64,000 nt of DNA. Source: Bacillus sp. X1(2014). GTDB taxonomy: Bacteria > Bacillota > Bacilli > Bacillales_B > DSM-18226. The notes below the pieces were generated by a model. It saw only the letters and a list, made by a program, of their open reading frames with translations. It had not been told where the DNA came from and made no database searches. Shown here one piece after another: positions 57,402 through 64,000 of this stretch. The position numbers were made by a program, and so were the translations under genes. Where the stretch lies: positions 1 through 64,000 of the forward strand of contig NZ_VEED01000018.1 in the NCBI RefSeq assembly GCF_007678255.1, in the 5' to 3' direction. Every line of letters starts with the position of its first letter. Position 1 is the stretch's first letter.

Positions 57402-57623
57402 ATTTGCTTATTCACTCCTATCCTAATAAAAGTCTTCATTCCTCAAATAGAATTAACTTTCCTTCTTGATACTTAATGGTCCTAAACAAAAATATACGAA
57501 TCCTTTGTTAAAGAATTGCACCCTTATTGAAGCAATGTACTCCCTAGTTCAAGTGCAACAGTTCACAAGCCTTTTTATTTTGAGAAAACTGTGGAAAAGG
57601 TCCATAATTGACTAGATTAAAAA

Positions 57624-57662
57624 AATATCAGACACTTTTTTTAGCGTTTGATATTCGGGGCG
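57624..57662 (-). terminator. Terminator of the FMN reductase gene
   Basis: On the minus strand AATATCAAACGC and GTGTCTGATATT pair around AAAAAAA and are followed by TTTTTTAATC. Confidence 0.65.
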
Positions 57663-57683
57663 CAGTCCACTTTTCCAATTTAA

Positions 57684-58235
57684 TTATTTTCTCAAGGCTT
57701 TTAATGCACCACTCCAGGCTATAACTTGGTCAAGCATTAAATTAACATTTTTTAGGTGTAATTCAGATGGTTTAAAGGTTGTAAAGTTTTCAAAATCAGT
57801 AAATAAAGATAATGTTGGATGAACCTTCACATCCGCTATTAATAATTCTCCACAGATTCCACGTAAGTGTTCAGCTGCGCGAGCGCCGCCTGTTCCCCCA
57901 TAGCTTACAATACCAGCCGCCTTGTTATTCCAGGCTTCACGAGCAAAATCAAGTGCATTTTTTAGTGCTCCTGTAATACTGTGATTGTATTCTTGAACGA
58001 TGAATACGAATCCATCCAAGCTGAAAAGCTTTTTATTCCATGCTGCAATTCCAGGTTCAGTTCCATCGGTTGTTCCTAAAAACGGTAATTGGAAATCAGA
58101 AATATCCACGATTTCATAATTTGCATCTCTACGTTTGTCAGCAATTCCTTTAACCCATTCACCTACTTGAGGACTAACTCGACCTTTACGAGTGCTTCCT
58201 AAGATAATTCCGATATTTAATTTTTCATTTGTCAT
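57684..58235 (-). CDS. NADPH-dependent FMN reductase-like protein
   Basis: 183 residues of the flavodoxin-like FMN reductase family: NIGIILGSTRKGRVSPQVGEWV carries the FMN phosphate loop (GSTRxGR), then FVIVQEYNHSITGALKNALDF (seen as FIVQEYNHSITGALKNALDF) and GIVSYGGTGGARAAEHLRGI. It supplies reduced flavin or reduces quinones and azo compounds. AAGGAGGAAGAAATA precedes the ATG. It is one gene of a run of redox genes with the FAD monooxygenase. Confidence 0.9.
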   Translation of the reverse strand: MTNEKLNIGIILGSTRKGRVSPQVGEWVKGIADKRRDANYEIVDISDFQLPFLGTTDGTEPGIAAWNKKLFSLDGFVFIVQEYNHSITGALKNALDFAREAWNNKAAGIVSYGGTGGARAAEHLRGICGELLIADVKVHPTLSLFTDFENFTTFKPSELHLKNVNLMLDQVIAWSGALKALRK

Positions 58236-58309
58236 TATTTCTTCCTCCTTAATAGATGTTCCATTTAATTTGTATTAGAAGGTTTAAGCACAAATTCCAC
58301 CATTAATAT

Positions 58310-59338
58310 TTAGGTGATAATTAGTGGAAGCACCCTTTCAGTAAGTTCATCAAGAAACTGATTAGGTTGGGCAAAACAGGCTAGATGGCCAGCATTTTTG
58401 ATTGGAACAAATTCCTTATATGGTGCAGATATTTCATCAAAATAATCTTTAGCCAATTCAGTAGGTGTTATAATATCTGTATCTCCCTGAAAAATAAAAA
58501 ATGGTAAATCAAAATTTCTTCCTATGTTATTAAAGTCAAAGGGAACTAATTCTTTGTAAAGGTGATCAAGGGAAAATGACAATCCTTTAAAATAGTCAAA
58601 TATATCATTTACATTATGTTCAGGGGAAGTAACTAATGAAGGCAATATTAAATCCGTAATCATATTAGGAACACCTCTTATAGCTTTGACAAGAAATCGG
58701 TTCCTTTTTTCATAATCTGTTCGTGTCCATTCGGAAGGAATTGATCCCATCTTTTCAACCAATTTAACACCTTTTGAAACACTTGCTTTATTAAGGGCAT
58801 CCAGTGTTAATATATATAAACGACCGTTAAGATCGGGGGCATTCTGGTCTGTGCTTACATAGGCCCAAAAAAGGTCTGGTCTTTGTTTTGCCATCTTTAA
58901 ACCAATCAAACTACCAATAGAGCTGCCAATCAAGATCACCTTTCGTTGACCGACTCTCTTACACAAGTATTCTGTCACTTCAATGCCATCCTGAGTAAGT
59001 CTTTCGAATGTGATGGATCCACTAGCTTCTTTACCGTTTTTCCGAAACGTCTTTCCTGCACCTCGTTGATCCCATTGGACAACTGTAAAGATTTTCTCCC
59101 ACGAACGTAACAATGGGGTGAAAATGGAATAGGTACTACCTGGTCCCCCGTGAACAAATAACAGGATTGGATTGTTATAATCCTCACCACGTATAGTTAT
59201 CCACTGATCAATTCCTCCGATTCCTACGTAACAACTTTCAACAATTTTATTGGGCTTATCAATTTGAAGTATCTTTGCTTTCTTTTTTCGATATTGTCCT
59301 CTCATAACTACGTCTTTCAAAAGATTATTTGACCCCAT
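58310..59338 (-). CDS. Alpha/beta hydrolase (proline iminopeptidase-like)
   Basis: 342 residues. PILLFVHGGPGSTYSIF holds the oxyanion-hole HGGPG. The nucleophile serine is in VILIGSSIGSLIGLKMA, the acid aspartate in FQGDTDIITP, and the histidine in NAGHLACF. The HGGPG plus GSSIGS pattern is that of proline iminopeptidases and close esterases. The cap domain region (about 180-260) is helical. It is likely cytoplasmic; substrate unknown. Confidence 0.87.
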   Translation of the reverse strand: MGSNNLLKDVVMRGQYRKKKAKILQIDKPNKIVESCYVGIGGIDQWITIRGEDYNNPILLFVHGGPGSTYSIFTPLLRSWEKIFTVVQWDQRGAGKTFRKNGKEASGSITFERLTQDGIEVTEYLCKRVGQRKVILIGSSIGSLIGLKMAKQRPDLFWAYVSTDQNAPDLNGRLYILTLDALNKASVSKGVKLVEKMGSIPSEWTRTDYEKRNRFLVKAIRGVPNMITDLILPSLVTSPEHNVNDIFDYFKGLSFSLDHLYKELVPFDFNNIGRNFDLPFFIFQGDTDIITPTELAKDYFDEISAPYKEFVPIKNAGHLACFAQPNQFLDELTERVLPLIIT

Positions 59339-59360
59339 AATTCACCTCTTTTTATTCAAA

Positions 59361-59630
59361 TTACCCTTTGAAATTTTCGTTTAACCGGCTCAGCTTATCA
59401 GGATTCGCCACCATGTAAATGGAATTGATTTTACCTTCTTTAAACTCAAATGAAACTACGTAGGCGAGGTAAACGTTAATCATAACAACAATTCCTGGTC
59501 CACCGTTAACCTTATTAAATTTGAACACTGCACCTTCTGGTAACTTTTTAATAACATTCAAGAATAGGTGTGTTATTCGATCCACAGTATAAATAGGTTT
59601 AAGTGCAGTTCTAACTCGCCTCCTTATCAT
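59361..59630 (-). pseudogene. C-terminal fragment of an ECF41/SigJ-type sigma factor
   Basis: 89 codons whose sequence RVRTALKPIYTVDRITHLFL, then NGGPGIVVMINVYLAYVVSF and INSIYMVANPDKLSRLN matches the C-terminal SnoaL-like domain of ECF41 sigma factors (KVRAALxPIxGxDRVxRFL...IYxVxNPDKL). The sigma2 and sigma4 domains are absent. The first residues (MIRRR) come from a short repeat also found at 60745-60764, so the N-terminus seems to have been removed at that repeat. Not likely to be functional. Confidence 0.7.
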
Positions 59631-59698
59631 TACATTTTTTAATATTCATAATCAGATTGTATTATTCCTTTAACCCGTAATTGCTACAGAAAACATAA

Positions 59699-59726
59699 AA
59701 GGCGAGACAATAAATCTCGCCTATTT
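59699..59726 (-). terminator. Intrinsic terminator of the YhhN-like gene
   Basis: AGGCGAGA and TCTCGCCT pair around CAATAAA; it overlaps the 3' end of the yhhN-like gene and may serve both directions. Confidence 0.75.
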
Positions 59727-60389
59727 TTCAATTGAAGAATAGCTACCTAAACTAGGAAAGAAGCGCAAGCTGTGTGCAATTAAAAATTGCGCTGTATAAT
59801 AGGTTGTCATTATCAAAATATCGGAATGGGGAATCTCTGAAACAAACATATTCCATGAGAGAATTGAGTCTGAGAGGACAAATAAAATACTTCCTATTAT
59901 TGCCCATATATTATGGAAAAAAAATCCAATCCAACTCATCAGGGATATTATCACAATATACATAAGTACGGGAACTACTAAAGTATCCATATGATTCTGA
60001 AGCAATGCAGCGATTACGTGATATCCCATAACAAAGCCATATAATCCAATAGGTAGAATCATAAGAAGTGAAAGCTTTGTAAAACGCCAATAACGGGAAA
60101 ACCCTGCTATATAAAACAGATGACCAATTAGGAAGGCTGCTAAGCCGATAACGAACCATCTAATTAGCCCATCACCAAGCATACAGATAAATAATCCTGA
60201 CCATATAATCCAATGAGGGCGTGATTTTTTATCAAGTATTTGTTTATAAGCATAGAAAAGAATTAGCCACATTGGGATTAATTTAAATAGCATTTTGATT
60301 GCTTCTGGTTTGCTGGGAATGGCAAATATGTATATAAGGCTCATAACTAAAATGAAAATGGGTAACCGATAAGTTTTCAATATATTCAC
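59721..60389 (-). CDS. YhhN-family membrane protein (lysoplasmalogenase-like)
   Basis: 222 residues with about eight membrane helices. The YhhN signature is LFICMLGDGLIRW (LGD near the third helix), with FLIGHLFYIAGF and LFVLSDSILSWN near the sixth and YYTAQFLIA near the end. Members of the family include eukaryotic TMEM86 lysoplasmalogenases; the bacterial role is mostly unproven. Upstream, 60390-60890, is gene-free apart from a short repeat (see findings). Confidence 0.87.
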   Translation of the reverse strand: MNILKTYRLPIFILVMSLIYIFAIPSKPEAIKMLFKLIPMWLILFYAYKQILDKKSRPHWIIWSGLFICMLGDGLIRWFVIGLAAFLIGHLFYIAGFSRYWRFTKLSLLMILPIGLYGFVMGYHVIAALLQNHMDTLVVPVLMYIVIISLMSWIGFFFHNIWAIIGSILFVLSDSILSWNMFVSEIPHSDILIMTTYYTAQFLIAHSLRFFPSLGSYSSIEK

Positions 60390-60899
60390 CTCTTTGTAAC
60401 AGTTTTATTTCTCCTTGTTTTATAGCAAGAAGCTTCACCTTTATAGGATTTTATTAATCTACTATTTTCTTTATAACTAAAACACATTTCTATGTATCAC
60501 AGGTTTAGACCCGTACATTGGGAAGTTCGTCAACTTAACCTGTTACGGTAAATTCTTACGCATTTTCACCGAGCTTATAACTCGATCATTCTTACTAAAT
60601 ACAGTGCTATTCGACTAAGAGAGAACCCTTTAGGGTATTACCCTTTTTGTAAATCGTAATTTCACAATCTTGCCCAATTTATAAAGAAGAGAGCATTTCC
60701 CATACATGATAATTTTATAGATTTGCTACATGAATAAACATTCTCCTCCTTATCATTACATTTTCTTATTCTTTTGTATGTAGTTTTAAAGGATGTTGGT
60801 AATTTTATGGTATTATTTAACAGAAGATTTATCCACAAATGATCAGATATCTTAACTATCGATTTTATTTTATTTTTTCAAGAATGAGGTATGAAAACT

Positions 60900-61409
60900 A
60901 TGGATTCTAAATTTAAAATGTTAATAATACTATTTCCGTTCCTCTATTTACTTCACGATATAGAAGTAATCATTACCGTAGAAAAGTTCCTCATTGCAAA
61001 TTCAAATATTATTCCATTTCGAGTTACAACAGAAGAATTTGCCTTAGCTTTTACTCTTATATGGATTCTTGCTTCGATCGGTTGTTTAAAAGCGTATTCA
61101 GGAAGAACCTTTTTCAGAATTAAGCCTATCACTTACCTGTCGTTTTTAGTTCCTGGTATTTTATTAGCGAACGGGGTTGGTCATTTATTTCAATTCATTT
61201 TTTTCAAAGTCTATGTGCCAGGGATAATTACAACTATATTTATCATATTCCCCTATTCCTTTTTGACAGCAAAGTTTCTTATCTCTGAAAGGTTATTAAC
61301 TTTAAAAAGATTTCTAAGTTATTTAGTATTAGGTTTTCTTTTACAGGCACTTCTTGCATTGGTAGCACATTTTATATCAAAATTAACTTTTACATTGTTA
61401 TTCAGCTAA
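60900..61409 (+). CDS. HXXEE-domain-like membrane protein
   Basis: About 169 residues with five membrane helices. The motif FLYLLHDIEVIITVEKFL at the start (H-x-x-E followed by acidic residue), then TTEEFALAF and NGVGHLFQFIFFKVYVPG, matches the HXXEE family of small membrane proteins. I favour the ATG at 60900; one at 60891 is too close to the only GAGGT site. Terminator follows. Function unknown. Confidence 0.75.
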   Translation: MDSKFKMLIILFPFLYLLHDIEVIITVEKFLIANSNIIPFRVTTEEFALAFTLIWILASIGCLKAYSGRTFFRIKPITYLSFLVPGILLANGVGHLFQFIFFKVYVPGIITTIFIIFPYSFLTAKFLISERLLTLKRFLSYLVLGFLLQALLALVAHFISKLTFTLLFS

Positions 61410-61419
61410 ACTAGTTAAA

Positions 61420-61453
61420 ACAAAAAAGGCATTGTCAACAATGCCTTTTTTAG
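61420..61453 (+). terminator. Intrinsic terminator
   Basis: AAAAAAGGCATTG and CAATGCCTTTTTT pair around TCAA, closing the HXXEE-like gene. Confidence 0.9.
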
Positions 61454-61671
61454 TTTGTTTTACTTGTAGATTTACGGCTGACGTGTTTGTGATTGTCAAA
61501 CCCGTCCACCTCGAAAGATTGATAAAACTTTTATTTTTACTGCTACGTTCTTTCCTTTTAGTAAAATAATAACAGATAATAACTGGGATTCTAAAAAATA
61601 GTTGCGTAGCACTCCAACAATATTGGATCTTTATGAATCAATTGGTTTCCTGTTCATTATTTCCAAATAAA

Positions 61672-61699
61672 GAAAGCTACCAATGTTTGATCGGCAGCT
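61672..61699 (-). terminator. Terminator of the TatD/ABC operon
   Basis: On the minus strand GAAGCTGCC and GGTAGCTTTC pair around GATCAAACATT, followed by TTTATTTGG, immediately after the tatD-like stop. The 61454-61671 stretch holds nothing else I can support. Confidence 0.7.
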
Positions 61700-62467
61700 T
61701 CAAGTTGTTATATGGTAAAACCCTTTTGTGTTTTGATAGAAGACATCTGAAACTTCCGAAGCGGAAAGCTTTTTGAGTAGTGCGATTTTCCTTATGGATT
61801 CCTCCATCATATTGGGATGAGTCATTTTCCCTGCAAATGGACCTTCAAATGGCCAAGGACCATCTGTTTCAACCATCATAAGTTCAAGAGGATAGACGCT
61901 GACAAGCTCCTGGATTTCTTGTTCATACTCCACATCCGGGGTAATAGAAATATGGTAGCCATTTCTAATCATTCGGTCCATTGTTTTCTGATCCCCTTTA
62001 AACCAGTGAAAATGCGCTTTGGAAACAGAATATTTTTCGAGAAGGTCACAAACAAGAGGTGCATCATCGTAAACAGCATGAAGAACAATCGGTTTGTCCC
62101 ATATCTTCGCCTTCCTAATAAACACTTCTAATACTTCAAGATAAGGAGCAATCGAAATCTCCTGTTCTTGCCTTAAGTAGAATGGCAGCCCCACCTCTCC
62201 TACCGCAATCATTCCATCACGGTGGTCTTCCATCCAATTTAGCAGCACGTTCAGCTCGTTTTCAGAAGGCAATGCTTGTTCTGGATGGTAGCCAAATGCA
62301 GGTTTTACCTTTGGATATTTTTGTGAAAGCAAAAGGTTTCTTTTACTGGAATCCAAATGAAAGGATACAGAAATCAAGGCTTCGATATGGGCAGAATCCA
62401 ATACCATCCGTTTGATTTCCTCATCCTGATAGCGATCCAAATGGATATGAGCGTCGATCATCTTCAT
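61700..62467 (-). CDS. TatD-family metal-dependent hydrolase
   Basis: 255 residues. The metal ligands appear as DAHIHLDRY at the N-terminus, AVGEVGLPF (catalytic glutamate) near residue 95, IVLHAVYD, AHFHWFKGD, and ETDGPWPF near the end. TatD proteins are usually 3'-5' DNA exonucleases/quality-control hydrolases, but this one lies inside an ABC import operon (ATG overlaps the ATPase stop by four bases) and may instead hydrolyse the imported compound. The same gene neighbourhood, TatD with a ThiXYZ-like importer, occurs in other Bacillus genomes as far as I recall. Confidence 0.87.
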   Translation of the reverse strand: MKMIDAHIHLDRYQDEEIKRMVLDSAHIEALISVSFHLDSSKRNLLLSQKYPKVKPAFGYHPEQALPSENELNVLLNWMEDHRDGMIAVGEVGLPFYLRQEQEISIAPYLEVLEVFIRKAKIWDKPIVLHAVYDDAPLVCDLLEKYSVSKAHFHWFKGDQKTMDRMIRNGYHISITPDVEYEQEIQELVSVYPLELMMVETDGPWPFEGPFAGKMTHPNMMEESIRKIALLKKLSASEVSDVFYQNTKGFYHITT

Positions 62468-63204
62468 TTGACTTCACCTACTAATTGGTAATATATATCC
62501 CTTTTGCATTGAATAAAGCTTTCATCCAGCAGAATCCCTTCGTGCCGGGGCCTATCAAAAGGAACCTCTATGTTTGAAACGACCGTTGCCTGCTTACCAG
62601 AAAGCATCATGACTCGATCGGATAGATACAGTGCTTCCTCAATATTGTGAGTAATAAAAAGAATCGTCCTTCGATGTGATTCCCACATTTCCATTAACCA
62701 TTTCTGCATTTCAAACCGGGTTAGCTCATCTAAAGCGGAAAAAGGCTCATCAAGACAGATCACCTCTTGCGGACTCAATAAGGCACGGATAAAAGCAACC
62801 CGCTGCTTCATTCCTCCAGATAGCATGTGAGGATAGGCGTTTTCATAATCAGAGAGTCCTGCAATCGCCAGCATCTCTCGTGCTGCTTTTACTTCTTTTT
62901 TTCCCTGAAGCTCTTGGCCAAGAAGGACATTTTCAAGTATCGTCCTCCACGGGAAAAGAGAAGAAGTTTGAGGCATATAGCTAATAAAACCACGCTTGCC
63001 ATTAATGCATTGGCCGTCTAATAGGATCTCCCCTTCATCTGGAGAAAGAATTCCTCCAATTAAATTGAAAATGGTGCTTTTCCCACTGCCTGAAGGACCA
63101 ATAATAGAAACAAATTCATCTTTATAAATGGAAAAATCAAGGTCTTTCAGTACTTCATTTTGCAGGAAACGTTTTGAAACGTGTTGAAATCGAAGATAGC
63201 TCAT
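62464..63204 (-). CDS. ABC transporter ATPase (ThiZ/SsuB/TauB type)
   Basis: 246 residues: Walker A GPSGSGKS near residues 38-45, the Q-loop YMPQTSSLFPWRTILEN, the signature MLSGGMKQRVAF, Walker B VICLDEPFSALD, and the switch FITHNIEEAL. The YMPQTSSLFPW loop is that of nitrate, sulfonate and pyrimidine-precursor importers. It overlaps the permease upstream and TatD downstream, each by four bases. Confidence 0.92.
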   Translation of the reverse strand: MSYLRFQHVSKRFLQNEVLKDLDFSIYKDEFVSIIGPSGSGKSTIFNLIGGILSPDEGEILLDGQCINGKRGFISYMPQTSSLFPWRTILENVLLGQELQGKKEVKAAREMLAIAGLSDYENAYPHMLSGGMKQRVAFIRALLSPQEVICLDEPFSALDELTRFEMQKWLMEMWESHRRTILFITHNIEEALYLSDRVMMLSGKQATVVSNIEVPFDRPRHEGILLDESFIQCKRDIYYQLVGEVK

Positions 63205-63971
63205 TTTTTCTCATCCCCTTTCGGCTGCCAGCGGACCACTCTTCGTTCAAGTAAAACGATGAAAAAGAAAAAGAAGAGGCTTAAGAACATGATCGTAAAA
63301 ATGGCAACGAATACACGGTCCGTTCGAAAAGACGACGATGCGAATGTCATAAAGACACCAATCCCCTGCTTAGCACCAAGCCATTCAGAAATAACGGCAC
63401 CCATTACACTATACGTGGCAGAAACCTTAAAGCCTGAAAAAATAGAGGGCAACGAAGACGGAAGCTCCAATTTCCAAAATAGCTGTGTTTTAGATGCACC
63501 TGCCATCCTCATATAATGCTTCAACTCTGAAGGAGTTTGGCTAAATCCATCCAATGCGGCCACTGTAATGGGAAAGAAACAAACAAGAGTGATGACAATC
63601 ATTTTCGGCAATAAGCCAAACCCAAACCAAATGACCAACAGTGGAGCTAGAACGATAATGGGAACATTTTGTGATAAAATCAACAATGGATAGAAGGAAT
63701 CCCTTAAAACAGGAACAAGATGGAATAAAACGGCGACTGCCAGTCCAATGAATGCTCCAACTACAAATCCAAATAGTGAAATTTTAACCGTTGAAAACAC
63801 ATCTGGATAAAAATCACGCCAACCAGCAATGGCCTCTGTGAAAATCTTTGATGGTGGCGGAAGAAGCCATTCCGGCACTTCTGCTAGTTTAACAACAATC
63901 TCCCAAATCACAAACAAAAGGAGGAGAACCAAAATCGGTCTCCACCCTTTTACAAGATTCTTCCTCATCAT
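63201..63971 (-). CDS. ABC transporter permease (ThiX/SsuC type)
   Basis: 256 residues with six helices. PPPSKIFTEAIAGW at the start, and the EAA-type loop SELKHYMRMAGASKTQLFWKLELPSSLPSIFSGF, which contacts the ATPase, place it with SsuC/TauC/ThiX permeases. The start at 63971 follows GGAGAAATATCG and overlaps the upstream gene stop (TGATG). Thiamine precursor or sulfonate import are both possible. Confidence 0.9.
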   Translation of the reverse strand: MMRKNLVKGWRPILVLLLLFVIWEIVVKLAEVPEWLLPPPSKIFTEAIAGWRDFYPDVFSTVKISLFGFVVGAFIGLAVAVLFHLVPVLRDSFYPLLILSQNVPIIVLAPLLVIWFGFGLLPKMIVITLVCFFPITVAALDGFSQTPSELKHYMRMAGASKTQLFWKLELPSSLPSIFSGFKVSATYSVMGAVISEWLGAKQGIGVFMTFASSSFRTDRVFVAIFTIMFLSLFFFFFIVLLERRVVRWQPKGDEKK

Positions 63972-64000
63972 CGATATTTCTCCGTTAAGTCATCCATGGC
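63968..64000 (-). CDS. 3' end of an upstream operon gene, probably the binding protein (partial)
   Basis: The last codons (…AMDDLTEKYR-stop) run to the right edge and overlap the permease start by four bases. Position suggests the substrate-binding protein (ThiY/NMT1 type), whose C-termini often end this way. Too short to assign with confidence. Confidence 0.5.
   Translation of the reverse strand, partial: AMDDLTEKYR

Noticed and set aside
1..64000. tRNA, rRNA, CRISPR arrays, riboswitches and intact insertion sequences
   Set aside because: I looked for cloverleaf-like runs, regular spacers, transposase frames and typical riboswitch cores and saw none that I could support; a model-based scan would be needed to be certain.

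Overview
This window looks like chromosome from a low-GC, endospore-forming Bacillaceae bacterium (Bacillus, Neobacillus or a close relative). The evidence is a gerA-type germinant-receptor operon, homologues of B. subtilis yxlEFG, ysnF, ymaF, yfnB, ydgI and yhhN, strong AGGAGG ribosome-binding sites, and candidate CcpA (cre) and PhoP sites. Names are assigned by reading the translations; no database search was run. No tRNA, rRNA, CRISPR array or intact insertion sequence was seen.

Layout. 1-9.6 kb is an accessory patchwork: a yxlEFG-like ABC exporter with a divergent regulator and twin operators, a group II intron that has lost its reverse-transcriptase gene, a secreted nuclease, small unknown proteins, and a repeated terminator cassette that follows one minus-strand gene after another. 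9.6-18 kb carries an ArsR/MFS efflux pair, an Ada-type zinc protein, a nucleotidase, an acetyltransferase, a rhodanese bracketed by palindromic repeats, and broken genes (DUF3231, a DnaD/replication-type protein). 18-23 kb holds a DHFR-like protein, a secreted lysozyme-like protein with Ig-like repeats, and a decayed region: a partial copy of the acetyltransferase, an MprF-type lysyltransferase domain with three frameshifts, and a GtrA-like gene with a stop codon.

23-37 kb is the metabolic core. A GntR/UTRA regulator, a PotABCD-like importer, a four-gene HcnABC/opine-oxidase-like flavoprotein complex, a tautomerase-like protein, malate synthase G (frameshifted), a FAH-family enzyme and a carbamoyl-amino-acid hydrolase lie in one direction. 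I infer import and oxidation of an amine or N-substituted amino acid that releases glyoxylate, which malate synthase G joins to acetyl-CoA. A 12-bp palindrome repeated at both regulated promoters and a cre-like site suggest its control.

37-52 kb contains a secreted choice-of-anchor-I protein behind a PHO-box-like array, the ger operon, and a 2,780-codon cyclic beta-1,2-glucan synthase-like gene, which is unusual in a Gram-positive. 52-61 kb has a nitroreductase, a PP2C-type phosphatase followed by a 32-residue cysteine-containing peptide ORF, and an oxidoreductase cluster containing eroded pieces of an ECF41/SigJ-type sigma factor and a carboxymuconolactone-decarboxylase-like gene, a pairing known for ECF41 loci. 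61.7-64 kb is the 3' part of a ThiXYZ/SsuABC-like import operon that includes a TatD-family hydrolase and runs off the right edge.

Caution: many genes are broken by one-base changes, several in short homopolymers. This may be true decay or sequencing error, and read-level checks would decide.
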